From Prorocentrum cordatum (lineage: Eukaryota > Sar > Dinophyceae > Prorocentrales > Prorocentraceae): 49,025 nt of DNA. Position numbers and translations under genes: made by a program. How positions within the stretch are numbered: the first letter of the stretch is position 1; each line of letters starts with the position of its first letter. The notes beneath the pieces were generated by a model. That model saw only the letters and a program-made list of their open reading frames with translations. It made no database searches and was not told where the DNA came from. Below are positions 1-9,949 of the stretch, piece by piece. The stretch spans positions 657,328 to 706,352 of the forward strand of contig CAUYUJ010014560.1 in NCBI GenBank assembly GCA_963575745.1, read 5' to 3'.

Positions 1-56
1 GGCATAAGCGAGGAAACGCAAATCCGTGACGTTACGCAGGGCTTGCCAGCGCGACG

Positions 57-475
57 GCCTCCTGAGGGGGGGGGTCGATAATTGGAACCTTTTCCCGTTT
101 TGTTGATCGATGTCCCTCAAGAGTGCCCCAAGGTGGCCCCCGAGGCTGCCAAGGCAGCCCAAATAAAAGCCCAGGAGACCCCAAAAAGGCCACCCAGAAG
201 CCCCCCAAATGCCCAATAAACCCCCAAGAGACCCCCAAGAGGCCCCAACAGGACCCCAGATGCACTCAAGACGCACCAAAAAGCCTCGACGCTCATTTTG
301 GCCTCCTGGGGGGAGCCCTAATTGAGGACACCCCCCCTTTTACTCAATCTCTTCCAAAACTGCCACCGAGGCTCCCAAGATCGGCCCAAGAGGGGCGTCC
401 AGGAGGCCCCAAGAGACCGCCAATCTGCCCCTCGGAGGCCCCCGAGAGACCCCTTAGAAGTCCCAAACGGTTCAA
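57..475 (+). repeat. Dispersed header plus CCCAAGAGG repeat, copies 1 and 2
   Basis: Two copies of a composite repeat. Each opens with a header of the form 'GGCCTCCTGAGGGGGG ... TTGATCGATCTC' (57-120, and more diverged at 293-350). Each continues into irregular short units such as CCCCAAGAGGCCCC and CCCAAGATGGCC (121-285 and 351-475). The plus strand is rich in C, A and G and poor in T, so all frames give Pro/Lys/Arg-rich or Gly/Leu/Trp-rich open frames with no coding signature. Related copies lie at 1030-1560, 26240-26620, 26990-27060, 43193-43450, 43486-43730 and 48065-48320. Confidence 0.7.
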
Positions 476-1029
476 TGAAAAGCGAGGGTCCGGTGTTCCA
501 TGAAGTAACAAAATGAAACTCCACTTCTTGGGCTGACGCAGTCGACGCATCACGGCATCCCATAGCTTCTCCTTGATGGCAAGCAAGACGAAAGATGAGA
601 GATAAGGCCTAGGATAAAGAGATGACCATCGGTGGATGTGGCCTCTCTCCGACGCTCAGGTTCATCGGCACCTCGCAGGCGCGAAGCAATCACATTGGGC
701 AACGCTACCTTGAACCTAGGACAGCGCTGGACATGGACCACGACGTTCGCTATACAATCTCCCCTTTTGAACACCTTCAGAATCAAAAGGGGTGTGACCG
801 AACGTCACGCCCAGTCCGATTGTAAATTGCGGTAAAGATATAAGAGGGGAAACGACTGCTACCTTCCCCACAGCACGAGAAGTCAAGACAATTAAGAAAC
901 AGCATCGTCCGCCGACCTTTTGGGGTTCATCGACGTGTGAGATGTCTCTCCCTTCCCAAACCCCTCCCCCGGTACCCTGTCCGGTCGATTGGGAAAAAAA
1001 GGGGGGTGAAGGCGGGGTTCCCCCAGGAT
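476..1029. other. Low-copy spacer, no assigned gene
   Basis: This stretch has balanced composition and no visible repeat. A minus-strand frame at 550-786 (78 residues, containing VVVHVQRCPRFKVALPNVI) does not look low-complexity, but I do not recognise it and no neighbour supports it. I therefore do not call it a gene. Confidence 0.4.
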
Positions 1030-1565
1030 GTGGGTGAACGTGCCTGGGGGGTCAGAAGGCCCCGAAATAGGTCAAGAGAGCCCCAAGAGGTCCTTGGGGC
1101 GGTCTACGAGGACCACGATTCGCCAAAAACTTGTTCGAAAACGCCCACGCTGGCCCCCCCAAAATCCAAGAAACCCTCAAGACGCCCCAAGAAGCTTCCA
1201 AGAGGCGCCCAAAGAGGGCCGCAGGAAACAACAACCGTCCGATTCCCTTCAGAAAGCGTACAAATGCAACACCTTCGCCTCTTGAGCGTTCACAACGTCC
1301 CAGACGGCCCGAGAGGCCGTGAAGAACGCACCAAGACGGGCCAAGAAACCCCCAAGAGGGTTCCAAAACGTCCCAAGGAATCCCCAAGACGGCCCAGGAG
1401 AACCCCAAGACAGCCCCACCAGGAGGCCCAGAGGGGCAACCCGAAAGGACATTTCGAGTCATCCAACCCCGCAACAAACCCCCAAGAGGCCTCCAAAAAG
1501 TTCAAGAACTGTATCCGAGACGCCCCCGGGACGCCTCCCACGAGACCCCATCAGCCATCCGAGTG
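1030..1565 (+). repeat. CCCAAGAGG-type degenerate repeat, copy 3
   Basis: Irregular units such as GCCCCAAGAGGTCC, CCCAAGACGCCC and CCCCAAGAGGGTTCC run through this stretch, broken by a less repetitive part near 1215-1300. The family matches the first 475 bases. Open frames on both strands follow from the biased composition. The next 470 bases (1566-2040) hold no gene or repeat that I can support. Confidence 0.6.
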
Positions 1566-2140
1566 GCTTCAGACCTGCAACCCAAGCACGGTGGCGGGAT
1601 GTGCTGAAGGCCATTCGAGAATCATTCGTCGGGTGTTTTGACAACTGCCTTCCGTCTGCGTACGTGGGTGATCGCCCTTTTCCCCACGCGTGCCCGTTAC
1701 CCTGTGGCGTACCCAACTCAGTTGCATCATGTGACAAGAAGAGCTGACCCAAACTTGCCAGGACAATGGCAGTGCAGGCGCCGTTATATGTTGTGCAACC
1801 TACATGGGATGCGCTCACGTGGCACAATTGACAAGGCAACACAAGGACACGGAACGAGGGCTCAATCTTGAGGAGGACATGGGGCCGGGAACGAAGGGCA
1901 AAAAAGGACGCGCGGGGGGGCGAACCGTCAGCGCGGTAGCAGCAGATGGAAGGTAGCAGGGGGCAGAGGACCACGACGATAGTGACGGGAGGACACCGAA
2001 GAGTGTTGCTTTGTCGGTGGCAGGCTAAAGTATCAGCGTTGCCTGCGCCATGTCGCCGCGGCGCTCGAACAAATTATTAAACCTGCTTTTCGTCAGTGCA
2101 AGAACCGCGAAGGCACCGCCGCGGCAGCACGTGCCGGACC

Positions 2141-2255
2141 TCCTCCCCCGGTTCCTCCTCCTCCTCCTCCTCTTCTTCCACCTCGTCTTTTCCTTCCTCC
2201 TCTTCCGTCTCCTCCTCCTCCTCTTCCTCCTCCTCCTCCGCCATCCCTCTCCGCC
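2141..2255 (+). repeat. CTCC polypyrimidine microsatellite
   Basis: A strongly pyrimidine-biased tract of CTC/TCC units gives Ser, Leu or Pro runs on the plus strand and Arg/Lys/Glu runs on the minus strand. Similar tracts occur at 4660-4725, 8655-8760, 14340-14870, 26815-26940, 28600-28810 and 48610-48670. Confidence 0.8.
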
Positions 2256-2269
2256 GCCTCTGGGCCCCT

Positions 2270-3330
2270 CAAAATGATGAGGTCTCATCCGAATATGAAT
2301 CAAATGTCACTCCGACGGGCACCCCAGCAACCCGCAGAAGTGGCGACAGTTTCGCAAATCGCAACCCCACATCGATTGCGAGGTCTCCGGGTGGTCTGGC
2401 TAAGACGTCGTTACGTTGGGCCCCGCAGCACTCCTCGAAAGTGGCGACACGTTCCCAGATCGCAGCCCCACAAGGATGGCGATGTCTCCTGGTGGTTTGA
2501 ATAAGACGTCACTCCGCTGGACCCCCCAGCAGCCCTCGAAAATGGCCACAGTTTCGAGCCCCACAGGGATGGCGAGGTCTCCTGGTGGTCTGGGCAAGAC
2601 GTCATCCCGCTGGACACCCCAGCTGCCTCCGAACATGGCGACAATTTCGCAGATCGCATATCACCGCAAAGATGGCGAGGTTTCCAAGTGGTCTGGGTAA
2701 GACGTCATTCCGCTGCACCCCCCAGCAACCCTCGCAAGTGGTTACAGCTTCGCAGATCGCAGCCCCCCCTCAGGGAAGGCGAGATCTCCTGGTGGTCTGC
2801 GTCAGACGCCACTCCGCTGGAACCCCATCCGCTCTCGAAAATGACAACAAATTCGCAGTTTGCAGCCCCTCAAGGATGGCAAAATCTCCTGGTGGTCCGC
2901 GTAAGACGTCACTCCGCTGGACCCTCCAGCAAAACTCGAAAGTGGCGGCAGTTTCGCAGATCGCAGCCCCAAAAGGATGGCGAGGCTTCCTGGTGGTCCG
3001 CGTAACAAATTGGCGACCGTTTCGAATATCACTGCCCCGCAAGGATGGCGAGGTCTCCTGGTGGTCTGGGCAAAACGTCGCTCCGCTAGACCCCCCAGCA
3101 ACCCTCGAAAGTGGCTATAGCTTCGCAGATCCCAGCCCCCCCCCCAGGGATGGCGAGGCCCACGTTAGGCTTGGGTAAAACGTCACTCCGCTACACCCCC
3201 CTGGAGCTCCCGAAAAAAGCGGCACTTTCCCAGCTCGCAACCCCACAGAAATTTCAAGGTCTCCCGGTAGTCCGCGTAAAACGTGATTCCGCTAGAACCC
3301 CCAGCGGCCCTCGAAGTGGTTACAATTTCG
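2270..3330 (+). repeat. Degenerate tandem array, unit about 100 bp
   Basis: About ten diverged copies share the order GATGGCGAGGTCTCCTGGTGG, then TAAGACGTCACTCCGCTGG, then ACCCCCCAGCA, then a TCGAAAGTGGCGACAGTTTC-like part and a CGCAGATCGCAGCCCC part. The AAGACGTC landmark or its variants recur near 2402, 2505, 2597, 2699, 2905, 3073, 3179 and 3279, which gives the spacing of about 100 bases. Frames through the array keep breaking, so I read it as satellite-like rather than coding. Confidence 0.8.
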
Positions 3331-3334
3331 AGGG

Positions 3335-3850
3335 CGCTCTGACGGGGCCTCCCTGGAGGAGTCGGATGGGCGTGAAACGTTGCAAGTACTATGGTCTTTC
3401 AAAACCATCCTCGCTATGGCGGGCTTCCTTGGAGGGGTACCAAGTGCACGACACCTGATACATAAAATGGTAACCCGATACCCTCGCTCTAGCGAGGCCT
3501 CCTTGCAAGGATGAAGCGGGCACGAAACCTGAGACATAGGATTGTAATTACCGATGCCCTCTTCGCTCTGGCAGGGATTCCCTGGAGGGGTGGGAGGGGC
3601 ACGACACTCCATAACAAACATAATATTCCGATACCCTCCTCGCTCTGGCGGGGCCTCCCTGGGGGGGTGGGAGGGGGGGCACGAAAACTGATACATGACA
3701 GTCGTCGTAGTGGTGGTGGTGATAGAAATATGAATACTGGTAGTAGTGGTAGGGGCAATCGTAAACTAGATTAACAGAGGCAGCGGGAGGCGGGAGCAAG
3801 AGTGCTCCATCAGAACAAAAAGCCCCACTCAGGATGCGGGGGAAACGAGA
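3335..3850 (+). repeat. Diverged copy of the composite 77-bp repeat element
   Basis: Four or five degenerate units of the GGCGGGGCCTCCCTGGAGGGG / GGGAGGGGCACGA type are separated by CCGATACCCTCCTCGCTC-like links. A stretch of GTGGTGGTGATAG/TAGTAGTGG repeats follows, and then a tail hairpin at 3823-3841 (CCCCACTCAGGATGCGGGG). The order of units, simple repeat and tail hairpin matches the two well-preserved copies at 43.75-46.18 kb, so this is an older member of the same family. Confidence 0.75.
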
Positions 3851-3990
3851 AAAACATAGGTAAATCCGCCCGATCCTGCATGTGAGCTACAAGGAGCTAG
3901 CAAGAACTTCACCTCTGAGCCTAAACACAAGCTTCACCTCTGCTTGGGGGGGTAGCCAAGGTGGCTCTGCCGGGGAAGGGGTGACGGGGG

Positions 3991-4086
3991 GGGGGCGGTC
4001 CCCCATCTGGCGTTTCCTTAATGATTTGCGCATCCCCAAAATGTTTCGGGGGGTCCCACGGACCCCGTCAGATCTAGCCGCTACCG
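3991..4086 (+). repeat. Direct repeat A, left copy
   Basis: About 95 bases ending in GATCTAGCCGCTACCG. A second copy with only a few differences lies at 5764-5858. Both contain CATCCCCAAAATGTTTCGGG followed by GGGTCCCACGGA. The pair brackets the inverted minisatellite arrays between them. Confidence 0.8.
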
Positions 4087-4185
4087 CTTGAAGGCGTTTC
4101 TTTATATTCGGCGATGACAGGCGTCATGGGGGGGGGGGAGGGCGGGGGGGGTATGACGTGACGCCCCCCCCCCCCCGCCGTGTGT

Positions 4186-4250
4186 TTCTGGCACCACAGC
4201 CGCGCCCGCGCGCACGACGCGACGAGCGACGAGCGACGAGCGACGACGAC
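4186..4250 (+). repeat. Direct repeat B (left copy) with ACGAGCG repeats
   Basis: CAGCCGCGCCCGCGCGCACG is followed by ACGAGCGACGAGCGACGA-type units. The same sequence recurs at 5422-5480 in the same orientation, where it runs into a longer GACGAC tract. Confidence 0.75.
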
Positions 4251-4261
4251 GACGCGATCAG

Positions 4262-4590
4262 CATGTAAGTGGCGATTTGCCCATTGCGCCTGTGTACACC
4301 ACAACGCTCGCGTGCACCACGCCGCGCGTGTGCACCACAGCGCCTGCGTACACCGCAACAGCCGTGTGCAACAAACCGCCCGCGTATACCACAATACTTG
4401 GGAGCACTACAGCGCTGGTGTACATACACCGCAGCAGCCATGTGCAACACAACGCCTGTGTACACCACAGTGCTTGCGTGCGCCGCAGCGCCTGTGCACG
4501 CCACAGCGCCCGTTTACACTACAGCATCTGCGTGCAACGCAGCGCTGGTGTACACCACAGTGCCTGCATGCATAGGACAGGTAGAAAGAG
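4262..4590 (+). repeat. Minisatellite array, left arm (GTGTACACCACAGCGCCTGC units)
   Basis: About fifteen degenerate units of roughly 20-21 bases (consensus GTGTACACCACAGCGCCTGC). The array begins with AGCATGTAAGTGGCGATTTG at 4259. The right arm at 5010-5320 is the reverse complement of this array, ending with ATATCGCCACCTACATGTTC. The two arms therefore form a large imperfect inverted repeat. Cys/Thr-rich open frames here are by-products of the repeat. Confidence 0.85.
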
Positions 4591-5009
4591 CATGTACGTC
4601 AGGATCTGATGCGGACAATTACGCGCCACGCCAGGAAAGTTCTTATAATCGAATGCGACGTTTTTCCCTCCTCCACCCTCCTCAACCTCCTCCTCCTCCT
4701 CCGCGTCCTCCTTTTCCTCCTTCGTACCCCCTGTCGTGAGGCTTGGCGTTACAACGCACGTGCGCATCTCAGCGTGCACCGCAAAATGGTCGATTGGATC
4801 GGTCCACTTGGTTCTCGGACGGCCAGTTTAGCTGGAGCCTTCCGGACGCAAGTGGGAGTTTGGGTGATGCGGGCGGACTCGGGGGGGCCCTTTAGATTCC
4901 AGCGGCGCTCCTTTGTCCATGAGGAATTGTTTTCCATTGTTTTCTCTGGAATCCACACGCGCTCCATTTTGTCACAAGGATTCGTTCTGAAATTTTATAT
5001 ACAACAATG
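4591..5009. other. Spacer between the two inverted minisatellite arms
   Basis: Mostly low-copy sequence with a pyrimidine-rich stretch at 4660-4725. I see no gene. In a folded inverted repeat it would form the loop of about 420 bases. Confidence 0.5.
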
Positions 5010-5320
5010 GTGCTGTGTTGCACACGGCTGATGTGGTGCACACAGGCGCCGTGGCGCACACAGGCACTGCAATGCACGCAGGCATTGTGGTGTACGCTGG
5101 TGCTGTGTTGCGCACGGCTGATGTGGTGTACGGAGGCGCTGTAGTGTACACAAGAGCTGCTGTGCCCGCAGGCACGGTGGCACAAACTGACGCTGTGTTG
5201 CACGCGGCTGCTGTGGTGTACATCGGCGGCGTGGGTGTATACAGGCGCTGTGGTGCACGCGGGCACCGTGATGTACACAGGCGTTGTGTTGTATATCGCC
5301 ACCTACATGTTCGTGCTACC
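5010..5320 (-). repeat. Minisatellite array, right arm (inverted)
   Basis: The same unit as the left arm in opposite orientation, for example GGTGCTGTGTTGCACACGGC and GATGTGGTGCACACAGGCGC. It ends with CGCCACCTACATG, the reverse complement of the left arm's start apart from one base. Confidence 0.85.
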
Positions 5321-5421
5321 CGTCCTCCGTCGTTCCTAACCATTCCCAAACGCCGCCAGCGCGAAACGTGACGTCATCGACCCCCTCCCCCCCCAGATGA
5401 TTGCCGTCATCGGCCCGGAAT

Positions 5422-5530
5422 TAAAAACAGGCTCCAGCCGCGCCCGCGCGCACGACGACGATGAGCGACGCGCGACGAACCACGAGCGACGACGACGACG
5501 AACGACGACGACGACGACGACGACGACGCT
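5422..5530 (+). repeat. Direct repeat B (right copy) plus GACGAC microsatellite
   Basis: Repeats the CAGCCGCGCCCGCGCGCACG block of 4186-4250 and then expands into (GACGAC)n, broken by AACCACGAGC. The following 5531-5763 is GC-rich spacer with CGGAT-type short repeats (ACGCGGACACC, ACGCGGATCCC). Confidence 0.75.
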
Positions 5531-5763
5531 TGCGGACCAGACCCCTATCCGGATTCCTACGCGGACACCTACGCGGATCCCAATGCGCACATCGGCAATG
5601 CCCGGAGCGCACTGGGGGGGGAAGCGTTGCGCCATAGGGGGGGAGGGGGGAGCGGGGGCCATGACGCCCGTCATGCCCCAAGCAATAAAGAAATGGCCTC
5701 CTTCCAAGACACTCCCCTCGGAACCCTCCCCGGACCCCCCCCGGGGAAGGGGGGGAGGGGGGG

Positions 5764-5858
5764 TGGGCGGTCCCCCACCGGGTGTTTTCTCAATGATTTG
5801 CGCATCCCCAAAATGTTTCGGGGGGTCCCACGGAACCCTCCAGATCTAGCCGCTACCG
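5764..5858 (+). repeat. Direct repeat A, right copy
   Basis: Second copy of the 3991-4086 repeat in the same orientation, with scattered differences (for example CGGAACCCTCCAG in place of CGGACCCCGTCAG). Confidence 0.8.
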
Positions 5859-8610
5859 ACGCGGGAGGAGGCCACAGAGCCGCGAAGATCACCGAATCCG
5901 GAGCCCCCCCGGATCGGCGGCACTGGCCGGAGGCCATCATAATATCCAGGAGACGAAACGCCTGTTTCGGAGGACCACCAAGAATAAATGAATGGCAAGA
6001 ATAGGAACACAAATAGGATCACCATAAGAACACAAAAAATGGAAGAATATGACCAGCAAGGGGGGATACACGACGAGGCGGGAAGCGACAACCAAGAAGA
6101 AACAAAAGGACGAAAAGTAGATACAATCGGATCAGCAAAAAAGCCGACAAGATCAACGCGAAAAGGGCGAGGATAAATGAAACGGAAAGAAAAGCGGACA
6201 AGGGTGGAGACACGGAATTGCATCATCAACAATCGCAGTTTTCTGCACCACGACATGAGAAAGCGCTTCGGCATCATACTGCTTCGCTCCGACCGGCTTG
6301 ACGAGACGAGCAATGACTAGAGACCCGCGCGTTGCACAAACGAAGCACCAACATTTAACCAAACGCAATTGTGCAATGTGTTCCCTGACGTGGGCGCGCC
6401 GTAGAAATGTCGCTCTATCTATTATATCCGCCGCCCCCTCCTTTGCGGGGGGCGCAGAAGCGCGCGACGTGATTGGCGCCCCCCTTGTCTCCGCCCCACG
6501 GGGTCAGAAATCCCGCTGGGGCGAGGGGGGGCGCGGCTCCAACCCGCGCCGCCATGGCAGTCATTCGCGCCCCTGTCTCGCCCTAGCATCTCCGGTGGGC
6601 TCAGCACTTCGTTTGAGGGTCGGTGGAATGGCATAAACCTATTTGTCTCGTCGCAACGCGGCAGAAGCAATCCGCAGCAGTGCTCGCAACGCTCAAGAAA
6701 CTAATTGTCCGGGCGCAGGGTGGGCCGCGGGAAGGCGCGGCGGCCGCGGAGAAGGCGGAAAAGGGAGAGGAAGACGCTCAAAAATGAAATAATTGCATGC
6801 CGAGCGCGCCCGAGCGGCCAGCCGGGGCTGCGGAGCCAGGGCAGTGGACGCGGAGCGGCATCGCGGCCACATCCCAGGACCTTAGCCAGGGCTGCACGCC
6901 CGAAGCGTGGGAGGCCAGGCGCTTGCAGTGAGTCGGCAACGAAACCCCCAAGAGATGCCAGGGATGAAATTGACGCGACCTGGCTGCGTCAAACTTCGCT
7001 GCGCCGGCGGCTGCTGGGTGCGGGGCAAGGGCCGGGTCCCAGCGGCAGTGCGCGGTGACCGCGCTGGGCCATCTTGGACAAACACGCGCGGGGGATGTCG
7101 GGGTGGTGCGCGCCATGCGTGACGCCTCGTTTTGCCTGCTTAGCAAGCCGGCGACGAAGCGTCGCTAGAAGAGACTTTTACATGCCTGATCTCCTTTCCG
7201 CCGCTGGAGACTTCTTGCTGACATCGTGCCCGAGCATCGCCGGGCCCGTCGCTGGCTCGAACTAGGGGCCCGAGTTCTTCCCGCAGTTGGGCAAGGCGCC
7301 TCTGGCGCGCTAGGCGACCCCGCCGGAGGCGCTTTTTGCCAAGACGACCACGACTACTATCACAAGACGACCGCGCAAAAGGCACCGGATGAGGCAGGGG
7401 CGCCGCGCGCGAACTAGCCTTAGCTGTGCCCCCCGCGGGAAGTCGGCGCAAAGCCGCGCAAGCTGGGGCCCGCCCCATTTTGGCCGCGCCAGATGGAACG
7501 ACGACCGCCAACGACCTCCATGGAAGAGCACCGGCGTCACGAATCTGCACCCCGTCTCAAACAAAAGAGCGTGCCAACTGGCGAACGCACACAGCATCAA
7601 CATTATGTATTGCCTTCGCGGCGTCGCCGCAATCTCTCGGCTGCGGCGCGTCGACCAGCCAGGTGCCCAGCGCGCGAACGACCGCGCGCTCTACCAACGC
7701 GCGCCCCGCAACAGCAGACGGACCGCCGCGCATTTCAAGGATCCCGCAGTGCTGTGCCATCACCGCGCCCCTGGAGGCCTCTTATCAGCGCTCGGGGGCA
7801 GCGCGTGCCTGCGACAGCTCCTCGGCGAGGGCGCCCCCTGAAGTCGACCACCGCTGACGCGAACAACTGCTGGTTCGAGCAAGCTCCCCTGCGACTCTTC
7901 CAGGCGCGCCAGAGGCGCCGATGACAAACCAGGCGGCGGCAACATCGCGGGCGCCTGTGGCTGCATTTCTTGTTCTGGTGGCGGCAGGGCTCCAACCTCT
8001 GGCGACAAACGTGATGGCGACGGATTGTCTCGCTCACCTTGGCGATGGCGGCGGTCGCGACCTTGCAGAGATTGGCGACGTCGCCTTCGCGACTGGCAAC
8101 GGCTGCCACGGCCTAGCCAAGCTGGGCCAATATCTGAGCACGGGTCTGCTCCACGGGCGACTTGTGCCAAAACGCCAAACGGCCACCCCGAGCCACAACT
8201 ACAGACGATGGCAGTGAAGGAGGGCGAGGACAAGACTCTGGCCAGCGGTGGTAGTGTGAGACAACAGCTGGGATGATAACGATAGCGACGGTGGCTGAGA
8301 CGACGGAGATGATGACGAGGGCGTCGCGCCCAGAAGTTGCGCTCATTAATTGCGCCATGGTCCAGAGATTTGAACCAGACCACTACATCACTCGTTCGCT
8401 TGATTCCAAACATTGGGCGCCGCCCTCTTGTTCACAACGCGGCTGCGCAGAGGTCTGGACACCGTAACGCGAACTTGTTTCCCATCGAAAGAAATGCCCC
8501 GCCGCTCCCAGAGCGCGGCGAGATCCCCCCCGGAGGCCAGACATCTCCCCCCCCGTAGAACAACTCCTTGTGATCGCGTCATGGCGCGAGGAGCTCACGA
8601 GGGGGAAGAT
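5859..8610. other. Spacer without a recognisable gene
   Basis: This mixed region is moderately AT-richer at 5930-6420 and GC-rich after 6420. Open frames of up to 217 residues occur on the minus strand (7760-8413), but they have ordinary GC-driven composition, no motif I know and no consistent start context. I see no array, tRNA or rRNA. Confidence 0.4.
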
Positions 8611-8611
8611 A

Positions 8612-8652
8612 AGTGAGGATTGGCGCAAGGTGGGGGAACATCATCGCCGAAG
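8612..8652 (+). repeat. Short dispersed repeat (AAGTGAGGATTGGCGCAAGG)
   Basis: AAGTGAGGATTGGCGCAAGG is followed by TGGGGGAACATCATCGCCGA. A near-identical copy lies at 24571-24613, just past the third relict-leader segment. It shows that the sequence before 8.65 kb shares a junction with the 24.5-kb region. A CTCC tract follows at 8655-8760. Confidence 0.7.
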
Positions 8653-9525
8653 TCCCCCAACTACTCATCCTCATCTTCCTCCTCCTCCTGCTCCTGTCCC
8701 TCCTTCTGCCCCCCTCTTCCTCCTCCTACTCCGACGACGACGGCTCCTCCTACATCCTCCCCCTCTTGGGGTATATGGCGGCTCGCCCCGCCCTCTGTTC
8801 TTCTGCATGCTCCCCCACTTCCCTCATGACCCCCGCTCCCCTGGGGCCCATTTCTGGACGGGCTGGCGGGGGTGCTTTTTCGGCCGCGCCCGCCAGCGAG
8901 AGCGCCAGCGGAGTCAGAAGCGCCCCGGGGCACGGAAGCGGCCTAATTAGCTACTAAACGCGCCGCAGGCCGGCCGGCCCACTCACCAAGCAGCGGCAGG
9001 CGGCGCGGGGGAGCTGGCGGGCTGAGGGCGCCCAGGGAAGCTCAGGCACTTGCAGCCCGGCAATGCGCCAGGGGATGAGGGGTGCGCCGCGAGGCAAAGC
9101 CCGCTCAAGGGCGCGAGGGCGAGGGCGGTGATGACTGCGTGCCTAACATGCCAGGTGGGCGCCCAGGGGAGGTAAGCGATGGGCGAGTCGCCAGTGGGGC
9201 GCCGAGCCCAGGTCGCGCCAACGGCGTGTGCGAGCCAGGTGAGCTGAGCTGCCGAGGAACGTTGCAAAGCTGACTGGAGGACGGGAGGGGCCCGGGAGAG
9301 CGGCCGCGACTGCGAAGGCTGAACCACTCGGCGGCGGCGCCAACTCCAAGGTCCACCATCCCGTGCGCCACGGGGAAGGCCCCGAGATCCCAGAGGGCCG
9401 ACACCTTCATCAGCCGCACGAAGGTCGCCGACTGATGCACTGCGTGAGAAAGGCCACGCCTGCGGGGGTGAACATCGCCAGCGAGGCAGGGGAATCCAGG
9501 GAGGAGCTACACAGGGCGCACAGGG

Positions 9526-9815
9526 AACGATCGCCCCCGCGATCCAGGGGTCTGCGAGCCCGGCAGCCTGCCCTGCCCGGGAAAGGCCCGAGGGGAGGGG
9601 CGGTGAGGACAGACGTCACCGGCCCTCCACGCGGAGGGGCTCGCCAGGGGGGACACCTGGCGAGCGAGGGGGGCATAGAGAACGACCACCTCGCGATCCA
9701 GGGGCAAGTGGGCCCGGCAGCCAGCCCGGCCCAGGAGGGGCCCGAAGAGAGGGGCGGCGGGGACAGACATCACCGAGCCTCCGCACGGAGAGGCTCCCAC
9801 TGGCGAGGGGGCAAG
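9526..9815 (+). repeat. Tandem duplication, unit about 154 bp
   Basis: Two adjacent copies (9526-9679 and 9680-9815) share GAACGA, CGCGATCCAGGGG, GCCCGGCAGCC, GAGGGGCGG, GGACAGAC, TCACCG and the GGAGAGGCTC or GGAGGGGCTC end. The copies differ at many sites, so the event is not recent. The preceding 8960-9525 is GC-rich spacer with no gene I recognise. Confidence 0.65.
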
Positions 9816-9949
9816 GGCGCCGAAGCCAGGGCCCGAACTCCAGGGATGCATCTAACAGCTGCTCAGGGGGCGCTGGCACTCGTCCAGGGTGGCCTTCGGC
9901 CTCTCCGCTTCGATGTCCAAGGGAAGGCCAGGGTGACGGCCGGCTGCCG

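Noticed and set aside
8355-8390. tRNA-like T-arm (GGTTCAAATC, then CTCTGGACCA) on the minus strand
   Set aside because: The stem around the loop does not pair and no anticodon or D arm could be found upstream.
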